Shown: positions 12,383 through 26,243, numbered from the stretch's first letter. The stretch: DNA of 64,000 nucleotides from Sipunculus nudus (GCA_026874595.1 CM049313.1:12583508-12647507); one strand, 5' to 3'. Made by a program: numbers and translations. Notes: a model not told the origin generated them from the letters alone.

Positions 12383-13525
12383 ATGGAGAACCAGACAAAT
12401 GTTTTATATTTTCTAAATACAACCGTCGTACCCTTGGGCAACATGTCCGCATGGAGTAACTTCAGTTGTAAGCAAAGCAGTGGCTCAGAACACCCGTGTG
12501 CCACGTTCCTCTTTGCTACCCACGTGGTTGTTATGGGAGCAGTTTCCATTGGTGGAATTGTTGGTAATATAATGACCGTTGCTACGCTGTATAACGACAG
12601 CAAAAATAATCTGACGTCATTTCTACTGGTGGTTTTAGCAGTGTTTGATAACGGGGTTTTAGTGTTGACTATTTTAGTCAAATGTGTGCCCGGGATATGT
12701 TCATATATAGGTGGCGCTGGCATATGCTGGTACCGAATGTTCGTATGGCCTTACGTCATGAAATACATTTTCCCGCTTATTCCCACGTGCCACTTCGCCT
12801 CGGTTTGGACCATCGTTTTGGTAACCGCTCACCGGACGTTGGCCGTTTTGGCGCCGCACAAAGTCAAAAAGTACACGAGCATGCGCAGTCTACGTCTCCA
12901 GGTGCTGATGTTGGCTTTATCAGCGCTACTTTTCAATATGCCTCGGTTTTTCGAACTATTAGTAAAAGTTCAAAAGGCCACGCCATGTTCAAAAGGGAAA
13001 ACGACGTTAATGCTTGACATTGCAAAATTTTACTACAATCGGTTCTATCAAATCGCTTACAAAAACATCGCCACAAAGATATTTTTGGACTTCGGGCCGT
13101 TGATTTTGCTATCAGTCATGACATATCGCCTGATAAAGGAAATACAAATAGCGATGGTGAAACGGAGAGCTATCACCAGGGGGCGCCATGAAGACGCCCA
13201 GCGCACCAGCACGCAGCTGACGATCCTGCTGGTGCTCGTTGTTCTGGTGTTTATGTTTTGTCAGATCCCCCATACAGTTTACTCCGTCATGCGGCTGTTC
13301 CTGCCCAAGAGAAGCCAGCGCTGTGGTACCGCTTTCTATTATTTCATGAACATCAGTGACACCTTAATGATTGTTAACTCTTCTGTAAATTTCTTGTTAT
13401 ACTGCGTGGCTGGCCGCCGGTTCAGACAACAATTGGCCAAACTCTTCCATTGTGAAAAGAAAAGAGGTCGGTACAATACCGGTACTTACGCACATACGCC
13501 GTTGACAGTGTACACGCAGCAGTGA
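12383..13525 (+). CDS. Rhodopsin-class neuropeptide GPCR, FMRFamide-receptor-like
   Basis: Encodes a 380-residue plasma-membrane receptor, probably for a short peptide, signalling through G proteins. Seen: an extracellular N-terminus with N-glycosylation sequons at N3, N12, N20 and N26; TM1 about 45-70 with the conserved Asn (GN, 61-62); TM2 about 79-101 with LAVFD (D89); TM3 ending in AHR (149-151) where the family usually has D/ERY; TM4 about 171-189 followed by NMPRFFE; TM5 about 234-256; TM6 about 277-303; TM7 about 317-342 with NSSVNFLLY in place of NPxxY; helix 8 (GRRFRQQLAKLF) and C357, a possible palmitoylation site. The RFFE after TM4 and the NSSVNFLLY form are typical of invertebrate FMRFamide-receptor-like GPCRs. 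Length fits the class. The ATG has a reasonable context (accggaATGG). An acceptor-like pyrimidine tract and AG at 12195-12210 suggest a 5' UTR intron upstream of a single coding exon. The ligand cannot be read from sequence. Confidence 0.9.
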   Translation: MENQTNVLYFLNTTVVPLGNMSAWSNFSCKQSSGSEHPCATFLFATHVVVMGAVSIGGIVGNIMTVATLYNDSKNNLTSFLLVVLAVFDNGVLVLTILVKCVPGICSYIGGAGICWYRMFVWPYVMKYIFPLIPTCHFASVWTIVLVTAHRTLAVLAPHKVKKYTSMRSLRLQVLMLALSALLFNMPRFFELLVKVQKATPCSKGKTTLMLDIAKFYYNRFYQIAYKNIATKIFLDFGPLILLSVMTYRLIKEIQIAMVKRRAITRGRHEDAQRTSTQLTILLVLVVLVFMFCQIPHTVYSVMRLFLPKRSQRCGTAFYYFMNISDTLMIVNSSVNFLLYCVAGRRFRQQLAKLFHCEKKRGRYNTGTYAHTPLTVYTQQ

Positions 13526-16340
13526 GAACTACATTAACCTTGAAAACTCAAATACTGTACGAAGCACTCAGGTCTTCAGTGGAGCCAAACCAATTTGTAA
13601 ATATATGTATATACTATAAATATGTTATCAGAACAGAATGAATTGCAAATTATTTTTCGAACCAAATGATGCAAGAGTTGTCATGGAACATTACATTAGG
13701 AGGAAAATATTAGACTGTGCTGTAAATATGGCACACCGGATTCCCCTGTGGGTGCACGCCATTATCCACTGACAAAATCTGCTTTCTACCTTAGTGCCTC
13801 AGATTACGTAACGTCGTCATGGAGACGCGTTATCCATTGAATATAAGAAGTAGGTTTGTATTGACTTAGACGTCACTGAAGTAATCCTGTATCTTACTCA
13901 GACGAATATAACAAGGTTGTCTCGGTCCGGAAAATCTAATCTTTTTGAACTTGTGGGCTTTCACGCCCTGTGTGGCCGTTTTCTATCATTCTTGTAACGC
14001 CAAGACTGCCACTCACTACCAATGCGATACCCTTGTTAGGGTAGATTAGCAGTGCAAAAATGTCTCTTAAGCGTGAAAAGAACTACCTAGACTCTAAAAA
14101 AGAGAAATAATTGTTTTTAACCCTATGTAATTGTCAGCGACATTATAGATTTTATCGCCACGTGAAGAATAGCAGTTAATTGGCTGAATAAAGGGTGTGC
14201 ATCGATAATGAGCGCTGCGCTTGATTTTTGAAAATTGGACTTCAGCAGTGCCTTTGGAAATCACCATGAAATATACTGGATTCTTTGTTTTCCACACTCA
14301 ACATAGAAACGAATCATAAAGTTGCAACCAGTTAAGGAAAAAATTATAATTTGTTATAACAACGGCAACTAATTTGTTTATGACTTAACATATATTGAAC
14401 GGTGGTCTGTAAGTGTAAATCATGGATTTCAACAAGTAGAGCAAATGATTTATATTTATAAATATATCCTCAAGCGTTTAGCTTTTTGCTTTTTCATCTG
14501 ATCTTCAACATTAGTAGCGGCGAGGAACCACGTGACCGCAAAAAACTGGCATGGCAGGAAACTTTGTAGACGTGAATTTCCCTGCCAGTGCTTCGTAATG
14601 GATGAAATATCATTTTTGCGTTTCCGGGATGTGGATTGGTACCCTGCATGCAATTTTTAACAGATTTAAATCAAAGTTTTTAAAATGGTAGCGAATATAA
14701 AGCGAAATGTAACAAATCGTTGAGTGTTAGTTCAGCTCTATGCGCTAACACGATTTAGTGACGGTTTAAATAGGAGCCCTTGAAGGGCCGGAACGCTTTT
14801 TCTTGAAGGACAGGCCTCTTATACGTCAGCAGTAGTGCAGAATCATACATTTGTTTTCTAGAGAATAAAAAATTTAAAAAATTAAAAAATGTAAAGTAAT
14901 AAATATATAGAGGGGACCAAACTGACGCGTGGTGTAGTGCTATAAAGTGTCCGCAAGAACTGCTTATGAAATATAGGCGGCGCTATCTACATTTACATGG
15001 AAGCTGCTCATCACCAAGGGCTGTGTGTTATGAAGACTCTGACACCGATGTTAAACAATTCACAAATAAATCATGAGTTCTCATGGACCTCTGGTTTATT
15101 TAACTGTTTTCTTACATTGGTGTAACCTCCTTCGTCAAGGAATAAATGAATTAATGATTGTATTTGAATATTTTCCCCGTTTCACTGGGAGAGCGTTCAG
15201 CGAACTTAAATGAATTTCCGATATATATAATACGATTGGCCGAAAGCAGTGTTACCATAATATAGATGGGTAACAATCTAGATATAATGAGATCTGGTAT
15301 TCATCCGTTTTCCATATAGCTGTGATCGCCTCTCGCCACCCAAGTATTTGTTTCAAACCCACTCAGTGTAAGTCTTAATCCGGGACACTTCCTCCTATTT
15401 CTATTAGTGATGATTCTCCCGTGTAGTTTTAATTAAATAGTACAAACCCTAGATCTCGGACCGAGAAAAGATCGATATGGAATTATCAGGAAGGCCACTT
15501 TACTAAATTAAGCATCGCACTAGGAAAACATCTACATAGAAAAAAGTTTTTTAATTATTTATGATATCTTCCTCACTAAAGTGGGCAATATTATCGAAGA
15601 TAAATAATGTAAAAAAGGGTTCTGCACAATAGAAACCGCCTGTGATATCTTAAATCTAAATAAGAGGAACAATACCAGGCTTTTAAACGGCCCAGGAACA
15701 AAGATGAACACATATTTCTTAAGAAGAAGCAACATTTTTTTTAATTACTAGTGATGTTAACAAAAAAATACCAAGGTGAATTATGATATATCGGCAGTAG
15801 ACACATGACGGGGAGCCGGTAACATATCTGGAGTACATATCACATCATTCAGTATCAGTTACTGAACGAACACTTCGCCAATAGTTCTAAACCTTTGGTG
15901 ATGTTAACCGTAGCACTTTACTATAATCATAATTAGACGCGCTTTCTTCCGTATACTATTGATACAATTAGGGTACCGGTGGTACTCAAGACATTAAGCA
16001 CAGAGAAGGACCGGATTACAATGGTAATCTTATTTTTAAGGAAAAGAACTAATCTAGAATTTAAAAGTCTATTTTAATCAAATTTTCTTTCAAAATCTTT
16101 CGGAACTTTCTTTCAAGAAATCTGTCAATCAAATATACTGCTAGCGTTAAGAAAACCAACAGAACTAACGTGGGTGTGTTCGTCTATATTTTTATAAATT
16201 TTACCAGATAAAGAAACTAGTTCACAACTCTTAGATGAGATTTATTAATACACCATTTGCTTGTAAACATATTGCCATGAAATATAATCCATAGCGCATT
16301 AATCATACAGTCCTTTGATATTTTGATAAAATTGAGATTA
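13526..16340. other. Intergenic 3' of the GPCR, nothing recognised
   Basis: Any 3' UTR of the GPCR begins here; no convincing polyadenylation signal was placed. No exon-like sequence. Confidence 0.5.
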
Positions 16341-16678
16341 AGGCCAAAATAAAAAAAAGGTATGGTTCTCAGGCACTTTTTCTCAGAAATCAATGCGGGC
16401 GGGCGCTTTTTTTATTTTAAATTTTTTGGTATGTTTCGATAAAAATGTCAAATGATAAGGGAAAAGCATGAAAATAACAGTTTTATTTTGCTAAATAAGT
16501 AAAAGCGCTACAAAACAAAGGAAATTGTATGGTTTTATCTTCTTGAAAGAAATGTCGGAGTGGCAGCAGCTCAAAATTGGAAAGGTTTTATTGAAAATCA
16601 AAATAAAAATTTTTGATGTGGGGGTTTAAAATTGATGCGGGCGGTGCCTGAGAACCATACCTTTAATTTTTTTGGCCT
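16341..16678. mobile_element. Inverted-repeat MITE (AGGCC ends), copy 1
   Basis: Ends aggccaaaataaaaa...ggtatggttctcaggcac and its inverse, about 37 bp each. The interior contains catgaaaataacagtttt and caaaggaaattgta, shared with the copy at 50062 in the opposite orientation. Confidence 0.8.
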
Positions 16679-17441
16679 AATCTATTATTTTTATGTACTA
16701 AGGGGCCCATTCCTTATGTACAATTAAAATATTTCCACTTTTGATTTCGAGATGAAGGGGGTTTTAATTAAGATTACCATAATGTCAAACGGTTATATGT
16801 AATTCTTTAAAAAAACAGTATCTATTACATCTTTCATTCTTGTTCAAACAACCAAAGTTATTAAAGCTTTCTAAGTAAGTTCTCAAAAGTGTCCCTATAA
16901 ATGTATAGAAGCACACCTCTTTATGGCATAGATCTTATCATCAAATTTAATTTGCCAAATCCAGCGGAAGGCTCAATTCAAATATTTATAAGGTAGAAGC
17001 ACACTAAAGCGGCTCTATGCTTTATAAGTTAGGCCAATTAGGGCTAGGCCAATTCATGAATATTCAGAGGTGGAAACTTCACAACTACTGGAACAATTCA
17101 GACAAGAAACATAAGGAAACTGTCCATGGAACTCAACTTTGAAAATTTGAAAGAAACGGGGACGGAGGTCAAAGATTATTCTATAATATTAAGATGGGAC
17201 TTTGGCCCAATTATTATGTGATGACAAACACCAGATGGGACCGGACAACATCCGGGATCTTCAAGAAACCAATGGTAGTTTCTACTAACAAACCATAACT
17301 GATAGAACTAGTATCGAGAAGCCTGGAAAAACTTCCAATAAAGACACACATCAAAGAAGCCCCTATCACGTCTTCAAGACACTCGCCCATTAAATGTTTG
17401 ACGTGAGCTCAGGAACCCTAAATGGTAAACTTTATCTGTAC

Positions 17442-17765
17442 CGGCTTCTGTGGCTTAGGGGTAGAGCACAGGACTCAGAGCCGGGAGGTCGTGAATTCAA
17501 ATTTCAGCCGAAGCTGTGAATTTTTCACGGTCGGCCCCCACCCAGGATGAGAGCTCGGCAGGCTTAATGGGAAAGCGGTGCCCCACAGCCGTGTATAACT
17601 TACAAAACGAGTGCGTCTTTGGGGCGTTCCTTGGTGTTATGACCCAGCATGGGGATAATTACACACCCAGGACCCGCAAGTGTGGTAGACACCGGGCCTG
17701 GGTGACACCAGGCTACAAATATAATATGAAAGGAACCGAGTGCTACCACCCTGTCACGTAGTCCC
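17442..17765 (+). mobile_element. tRNA-derived SINE candidate
   Basis: The first 75 bp (17442-17516) fold as a tRNA: a 7-bp acceptor stem (cggcttc/gaagctg), D arm gctt/gagc, A box tggcttaggggtagagc, anticodon loop ctcagag and a T arm with four of five pairs. The B box (gaattcaaattt) is degraded, so it is probably not a working tRNA gene. The unrelated body that follows (from about 17517) is richer in GC than its neighbours. The 3' end is uncertain; A-rich sequence at 17825-17880 could be the tail. Confidence 0.55.
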
Positions 17766-18942
17766 AAACCCAAACGAAACTCTGCAGATGTACATACTTA
17801 GATTAAGAATATCATTAGAGAGCATAAAAAATGGAGGCGGTTATCTCCACCGAAAAAAATTAAAGAACAAAAAAAATTATCTGTATGGCTTGACGTCTGG
17901 GCCCCGGATTTTGTTTTGGTATTTAGAGATTCTAGCCTCGTCGCGTCTGTGTTGAACATTCCTACCGAGGTCCCCATGATAATGAACATGTAGAGACAGA
18001 TGTCATTAATTTATTAATCAGACATACACAGACAACACATGGACATCATACTCAGCTACATCGTTTTGGGTTCCGTATTTCTTATTATATTTCTGTTGCT
18101 GTTGTTTAGAGCCACACAAATTCTCATGGTTTAACAAACAAAACAGGGCTTTTTTAACCATATATTTAACGACAACCTTAAATTGATCTTACCGAATATT
18201 GCCTCGGCTGTAGAACCGTCAAGTGTCGTAAAAGGCAAGTAATGGAACTGATAACTGTCACGACATCACCATTTTAGTGACAGCTTTATTGTTTTGAGGT
18301 CTGCACGTACCGAGTTTATTGCGAGGCATGTTAAGCCTACATTTCTGTAAATTTAAAACTTGCAATCAGTGGGCCGCTGTAATCGTACACTGACCGAGCG
18401 AGTGACGTTTTACACCCGGTACGTAATGTAGGGGTGTCGTTTGCAATCAGAACGTTTAAGGGATAACGATTCTCTATTGCATCATCAAAATAAATTTATG
18501 AAACATAAATCAAACGTGTTTAACCTGAAGACGTCACATCTGCGTGTAAACAAATCTGTATTTTAATATTTTATAGTTCATAGTCGTAACATTTCTTTTT
18601 TATCTCATAGAAAAATTTTAATGCCAAGGTTTAATCAAATATACCAAATATACACATGCGAGGTATGAATTGAATTAATGTAAATCAAAACTCAACCCCC
18701 TGACAGAAAGATAAACCTTAAACAACAAGCTGAGCCTTCTACAGTCATTTAAACCCCTGAAAAATACCTCGATGGCTTAATAATATTACAATTCTGCTGC
18801 TGGCCAATGATTTAAGTTTGGAATCATGTTCATGGTTAGCCTTTTGGTCCCCTATGACTTCATTTATCTAATTATCTGTCCATCTACTCAGACAAGTTCA
18901 AGTATATATATATATATTTATATATATATATATATATATATA

Positions 18943-19464
18943 CAGTGGCGTCAATTTTTCTTCCAGGGTGGGGGGGGGGGATGACTTTACACACACACAC
19001 ACACATATATATATATAATATATATATAATATATATAATATATATAATATATATAATATATATAATATATATAATATATATAATATATATATATATTATA
19101 CTTTGTCAGCGTCTGAGTGAAATATTCAACTATACATATATATAGATATATATATATATATATATACGATATTATATATATTTATATATGTATACTTATT
19201 TATTTATATAAACTTAATAATATTTCAAATAATTATATTATTTTAAAAGAAAATAAGTTAGTTTGTAAATTCTAAGCAAGGTTTAGATATAACATTTTTA
19301 AGTAAATGGATTCAAAGTTTTTAATTCTATTTATAAATATATTTCATTTGCAATAGTATAATATTATTCTTTGAAAAGTGGGGGGGATGATTACATTGGC
19401 CATCCCCCACTTGCCAGAAAGTGGGGGGTATATATACCCCCCATCCCCCCCTATATTGACGCCC

Positions 19465-19467
<3 letters not shown>
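18943..19467. mobile_element. hAT-like MITE, copy 1
   Basis: Starts cagtggcgtcaat and ends attgacgcccctg, inverted repeats of 13 bp with one mismatch, flanked by tatatata on both sides (uninformative because of the surrounding TA tract). The interior holds (CA)n, a (TATATAA)n run and a right part with gtggggggatgattacatt shared with the other copies. No ORF of transposase type. Confidence 0.75.

Positions 19468-19549
<82 letters not shown>
19468..19549. repeat. (TA)n microsatellite
   Basis: Pure TA run directly following MITE copy 1; a shorter one precedes it at 18903-18942. Confidence 0.97.
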
Positions 19550-19555
<6 letters not shown>

Positions 19556-20483
19556 CGAGAAATCTGCATTGCAAAGGAACACAAGCCTCCGCCATGCGGG
19601 CATTTATTCAGCCAATATTCCTAGGTTCATTCGTGGATAGGTGACTGAACATTTGTGAATATTCCTTGATGACGTTCATAAATGCGGATCATGTTCCGGA
19701 TCCACACCAAAATCTAAGAGATTCTTCATTGGCCCATTCCCGAAATGTCCTGAAATTTCAGAGATTCCGTTCTTGGTCGCGCGAGTTATATTGTGAACAA
19801 ACACACAAACACACACACGAACGGTAATGAACGCATAAAATCCTGACGGAGGCGATTACTTTGTTATAAATCCAGTGCAGCGTTTTCCTTTTTTTATTCA
19901 ATTAAATGTTTGAGCAGGTGTGAACGAGATATATCCATGGAGAGACGGCGGACTGTTGGGAGTTTAATAGACTTTGCCGCAGCCGGAACAGATTTTTAAA
20001 TTATCCTCGTTAAAAATGAAATGGTTCTGTTTCCGTGACGCATCTGGTATAAAAGCTAGTTACACACTGAGAATTTTAAAGTTAATTATAAAAGCAATTG
20101 TTTCTGGTTCATTATCCGCCCGCTGAACTGTCCCGGGACTCAAAGGTTCATTGATCAGTTTAAAATGTTGGCGCTCAGTGAATGCAAGTTACAGCTCGTT
20201 CATTACATCATCAGCGTCACGTGACCAGTGCCAGTGACAGGTAATGATGCTTTTCTGATTGGTTTCGAGTGTAATAGGGGCGGACCCAGAAACTGGATCC
20301 TGCTTGAGTGCAGTATTTTATGAGAAGAACAAAGGTTTTAAAATGAATTTGAAGGTATTATATTAATGCATAAGATATAGATAATAATTTGTACAAGTAC
20401 AAGTTTCTTTTTGGTTCAATTAATTTCATTCAGCCTTAAAAATATTAGTAAGCTAATATTAACTCCTAACTCTAGATCTCTCT

Positions 20484-20590
20484 AAAGTAATGATCAAGCT
20501 TATTATAATTCCTCTCTAGCGTAGTGATCAAGCTTATTTTAATTCCTCACTAGGGTAGTGATCAAGCTTATTATAATCCCGCTCTCTGGA
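20484..20590. repeat. 34-bp tandem repeat, 3 copies
   Basis: tgatcaagcttattataatt at 20491, 20525 and 20559 (one substitution in the middle copy). Confidence 0.9.
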
Positions 20591-20833
20591 TCCCTCTAGG
20601 GTCAAGTACTAAGGATCTCCCATTAGACTCAAAAATACATGATTAATCGATTGTGTGATTTCTGTTACTAATTTTTCATTTTTGGAAAAGGATATTTTTG
20701 GACGTTTTGTAAAGAGATATATAAGACATTTTTTTTTAATATATGATATATGAAAATGATATACCATTTGTGAGAACATCAGCAACACGGTGTGATATTT
20801 CCTTAAGTCTACAAACCGTTAATGAGATATATA

Positions 20834-20905
20834 CAGTGAAACCTCGTTGTGTCGAAGTCGAAGGGACCCGCTGAATAATATCATATGTTCGACCTCATCC
20901 GCAAC
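20834..20905. mobile_element. pogo-like element end, fragment
   Basis: cagtgaaacctcgttgtgtc after a TA resembles one end of a Tigger/pogo element. No matching inverse end was found within 1 kb. Confidence 0.4.
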
Positions 20906-23900
20906 CGCGACCGTACCGCGGCCTCAACGGCAAGCGCAATTAGTCCTGGCGAGTCTTAACGATACGTCATAAGTAATCAATGGTGCTCTTGCGATGTTCA
21001 TGCGATAGTCTTTCAGTTAAGTCTCATATCTTCGTCTTATGAGACCGCAGATTAATTTAGAAAAAAAATAACTCTTAGTCGCCATGGCTGCCGTTTTACT
21101 GCAACAAGATCCCTATGGTCGTAGCTTTGACTGGTGTTTTACTCAGGTAAGCGGGGTTCAGTTACGGAACTGCCGCTGTTATATGGCAAATATGACTGTG
21201 ATGTCATTCGTATACAATTAACTTTTTATATTTATTTAGCTAAAATTGGAAGATCGGGGTATATATTGAATATCATCCGAATCCAGTTGTATATCATTAC
21301 ATATATTGTAAGAAAGAAATGAGGAAAATCAGTGTTCTATATCTAAGACATGAGTTAAGAGGTTCTTTCTGGTCATTTCCCAGTAATGTTTGTCATAGTA
21401 TTATTGACGTCAGACGGATATAGTTGTCTCTGTTACAGTCATGTTGTCTCATTACAATAAGATCTGGATTGGTCTGTTGGGAGAATTTATTTTCAAGAGG
21501 CGTAAGATATCGAAGTTATAAATGCCCAATATCTTTCGCGCCTATCAAGGTTATAAATGCCCAATCTCTATGATCCCTTTGGAAAACTTTAAAGTAGATC
21601 AAATAAAAACTGGCCCCGAATTTAGGTAAATGGCTGAATGGGCAATAATTTTAGATATGCCTGCGATAGGGACCGGCATCGATTGTCGTCTATTGCAGTT
21701 TCCGGAGAACAGTTGATAAAGGAACTCGTTTCATTCCTTGTTTTTTTATGGCAAAAGAACTTAACATTCTTTTTTCTTGACCGTTTATTTCATTTGCTAT
21801 CCGGCACTGGCCTGCTTATTGTCACAGTCACAAAATTTAATTTCGGTTAACCTTTAATAGGTCTTACTCGGGGGAGCTACGGTAATGAACCGGCTGATTG
21901 CCAAGCTAACGAAGCAAACTCAAAGCACCACTAATATACCATTTAACCATAAAAATGAAAGGAATTTCAAATGAAAGAAAGAGTGTTTACTGAAAGTCAG
22001 ATTAGTTAATTTTTATAATAACGATGTTGTTTTGGCGCGAACATTAATTGAAGGGTGTCATTTCATGTTTTACAGGAAACTACATGGACGCCAAAATGTA
22101 TAAGAAATACATATTGGACAACAAAAACAAATCGAATATGCAGGGTTCAGTACCTAATCAGTTTATTGGAAAACCCGTGTTGTTCATTTCCAGACAACTA
22201 CACGTTATGTACATGGTATCTTTATAACAGATTACGGTCGAATATACGCGATGTTATCAGTTCTTTGTGCAAAACCAAAACTTTGCCAACAAAAAAGCTA
22301 CGAGGTTACACATATAATACTATTACAACATTTATTGTATACTGCTAAGCGCGATGTGCATTACTGTGCATACTATATCTAGTAGCCGTGACTCAGTAGG
22401 CACTAATAATAGGGCTGGTAAGCTTACTTGAGTCGTGATACAAGCATTATCGAGGAATGCATCTCAGTGGTTTTCCACCATGTTATTTATATTGAGCTAA
22501 CAGCCCATTATCTTAACGTTAGTCTACGAATGGTGAATTAGCGTATGGGAATACATGTGAGTTCACAACCCAAACTGAAACTCATTCCCTATGGTAAAAA
22601 GTCATTTCCTGTACGCATACAAGTTAAATGCGTCAAGTAAACCGTGCGAGCCTGTTCTGTATTCATGCGGTCAGAAATTAACAAACATATGGAAGGGTTT
22701 ACCAATGTGCTGAGTTAAAACGGAACTTTTCTATCTCATGTTTGGTGTTGTTAGAAAATATACTTAACAAGCTAACGATAACTCTGGTTCATGTAAACTG
22801 GGTGTGTACCTGTAGGTCATGAGTGGTTGTCAAGAATGACACACATATTTTTTTATCCTAATAGAGCCTTATAGTGCGTTCCCCTGTTACCTGTCCGTTT
22901 TGTATCAATTAATGTCGCATTTAAAATATGACTGGCGTTACCAGCAGACAGAATTACTTGGTTATCTGGAAACATGGAGACCTATAAATTAAATCTTATG
23001 GAGTGGAAGACGCACGTAAATATATTAAGCAGATAAAAACAGAAAAATCATCACAGGTTAAACACAATTCAGTTCTATGGTCACACCCCCGAAGGTAGCA
23101 CGTCAAGGTTTCTTTTAAACAGTAAACCAAACCGGCTGTAAACTCACACATACACTCCAAAAGATGAAAAAGCCATGATTTAACAAACAATAAAATTTAT
23201 TAAAAATAAACTTACATTTCTCTGGAGAGGATTTTTCCTCATATATTGATGATCCCAAGAGTCGACATAATCAAACAAAATCACTTAGTACTGTTTACTC
23301 CTCTATTTTCACAGCAAACGAAAGTTTATTTGTATACACGACTCCCGATCACATCAACGACGCCAACAAGTGACATTGGAATGTCAGCTCCTAGCCCATT
23401 CCGCCCTCAATTTGCACATACACTGGAACTCGCCGGCGCCTAATGCCACCAATCAACACTGTTGCTAACTGAAGTAAGCGCTAGCCCCTCAAGACAAAGT
23501 TCAGAAAGTACTGACAGACAGGCTCATTGCCTACTCTGTAGGAATACGGAAAAAAATGTCTTTCAGAACAGATGTCTCCTGGATTCATCCAGTTATAACT
23601 GAGTAAGTGAATATGCGACAGTATTCAGCTCCAGTCTCGTTTCGCGTACATCGTCCTGGTCTGTTACTGGACCAGCTCACGGCAGACACACGTCACCGGA
23701 TTACAAGTCCGTTGGTAATTACGATATCTGAAGTCCGTAACAGGGGTATCTACGTGTCCGTCATCGGAATTCCTCTTATCTATGGCTTACATACGCTTGC
23801 TGACGTCATACGTCTTGACCGTCTACTGACCCATCATCTCACAGTATTATCCGTCTTGTCATAAACTGCATGAATACTAAAATGGACATTCTAAACGGAC

Positions 23901-25403
23901 AACAACTAAATCACAATCCTCTGGTGACATCTATAAACTCAAATTCAGCCCCAGAAATATTTCCGTTTTGTATAAAAATACCTTTATGTTAGTCGAAACA
24001 TTAAATTTAAGAATAACAATAAATGGTATAATTATGTCACAATTTTTTAGCATATTCCTAATTTGTTAGGCAGCCCACGCCACCATCCATCCTTGCCTAT
24101 GTTGAGAGGCCGTTTTGGTTCAGTTGATTAAAAACCAGTAAACCATGTGGTTCAGTAATTTGGGGGGGGGGGGGGGAATGTGAACCGTTTGGTTCATTTT
24201 GTTGAAACAAAATTGTGACCTTTTTTTCATTGCCAGGCCATCTAGGTCCGGTCTTACACACTTGTATTTATTAAATATTGGTTGAGGTGGCGTTACGTCT
24301 GAGCAAGATATTTAAAACTTAGGAATATATAGGCCAAGGATGGACTACCGTCCTTGTCTACGGGGAATTACCAGTACACGTGCAATGCCATTTCAGAACC
24401 GTACTTGTATTTCCCAATGCTCCGCTTGCCTTCTGATGGCATCACGTGACCCTCTGTGCCTCTTTGTAGAGCCGAACGGCATGATAAATACAAGGAATTC
24501 GTTAATTAACAAGCCTTTCATCCAATCAAGAAAGTCATTTGAGATTGCCATAATAAATTGCCACGTCAGTTTTAATCTGATCATGGAGAATCGTCAAGTT
24601 AAGTAAAATCAATAATCAGGGTAGTTATGCAACTTTGAGTTAAAGGCTAGAATTTGTCTGCAGCCCTTTATTCACATCCGGCTTAACGAACCTTTATTTA
24701 CAGCATGAACGTCATTAACAGATTATACTTTTGTTTGCTTATAATTTGAGTTAATTATTATAATTTAAATTTGCCAAGACAAATTGTCCTCCTTGGATTC
24801 AAAACTGCAGTCAATTTTCTTTTTATTTCTTTTATTTTAAATGTCAGCTTTATCAGTGACCATATGAGTCGCAAAGTATATTTTATTATTATATTAATAA
24901 ATTGTATTAGTTATATTATTAATTTTATAAGTCTGCATTGCAGTTCGTCATGTGGGTTGCTTCTGCAGGAATAGACGTTTTCTATACACCATCTGTATGG
25001 TAAAACCAAATGTTGCAAATAAGTCAAAGTAAGGAAAATTAGGTTACTTTGACCTAATTTACTGGGGATACAGCGGAAGTTCCGAATACTTCCCGTCTGT
25101 ATCATATGTGTATGTTCTTGAGACTCCTTTTTTTAACATCTTTTCATTTCTTCACTTTTCTTCATTAAATATTATGAAACGTCACCTAAACAGATTAAAA
25201 TCAAATGCTCCTAATTTTTCAATGATTTTTTTATACACGTGAGCCAGCAGAACCATTTCAGGCACAAAGATAGAGTGATGTAACCTTCCTGTTTCTTGTC
25301 CTCATATTTAATCTGTATAGGGAATTTAATTAAGAAAATAAGAACACCGTCTTTATTTTTGTGACATTTTGAGTTAAGAAAACGGCCAACAAGATTGAAT
25401 GGG

Positions 25404-25406
25404 ATA

Positions 25407-25442
<36 letters not shown>

Positions 25443-25482
25443 AATATATATATATATTTATATATATATATATATATATATA
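25404..25482. repeat. (TA)n microsatellite
   Basis: TA run with three interruptions. Confidence 0.95.
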
Positions 25483-26053
25483 GCTTTGTCACAATATTTT
25501 TTCTGTCACCCTTATTGAATTATGAATAATTGAAATTTCTCCCACTTTATTATTTCTGATTAAAAAGAAACGTTAAAATTGAAATAAAACTTTGATCTCT
25601 GGAAAATGACAAATTTTGTGCCAAAAAGATGCTAGAGAAAGATTTCAGACGTGAAGTCACTCTATAAGGTTTTTGATATATACGTACGAGGTGACAAAAG
25701 CATTATAACATCACATAAGCCTAATCAGCTGGTGACAAGTTGTCACCTTTAAATAGGCAAAGTACCAACAGGGGAATTTATAATTGCTCTGTTGGAGGAA
25801 TATTTCGGTCGACACGTACCTCAATGAGTCGAAATTAGTCAACTAGACGGGCAAACTTCTTATTCTCGAAAACATAATGAGGATGACATGAGAAAGGTTG
25901 GCAAGTCAGGAACATAAATATTGTCGATCTGACGCTAATGAGGTGATGTCACATATTTACAGACAGTAACTGTCATTAACTCTCAATAAAAATTGGAAAG
26001 GAATTATACATCAGTTCACGTCTTGTTTCTAGTTAAAATATAAAGGTGAATTA

Positions 26054-26243
26054 CAATGGAAACCTTTCTTAGTGGGCACCTCTATAAAGTGGACACCTCT
26101 ATACAGTGGGCAGCTTTTGAAAGTTCTAATGTTTCTCTTCTTTATATTAATGTTCCAGTCATGACCCCCATAGAGTAGTCACCTCTATAAAGTGGGCAGT
26201 TTGCACCAGTTCTAAGAGTGCCCACATAATAGTGGTTTCACTG
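26054..26243. mobile_element. pogo/mariner-like MITE, 190 bp
   Basis: Starts caatggaaacc and ends ggtttcactg, with inverted gtgggcac blocks about 20 bp in. TA lies on both sides. Internal direct copies of cacctctataaagtggrca. Confidence 0.7.

Larger units (their letters stand above)
19550..26053. other. Intergenic, no gene seen
   Basis: Contains the 34-bp repeat (20484), a pogo-like end (20834), a poly-G run (24162) and a more complex patch at 23240-23870 with an 85-codon frame from a GTG that I do not recognise. Confidence 0.5.

Noticed and set aside
18945-19644. Frames rich in Ile-Tyr across the TA tracts (also at 25211, 35978, 44225 and 49371)
   Set aside because: Products of (TA)n and TATATAA repeats, open in both strands.
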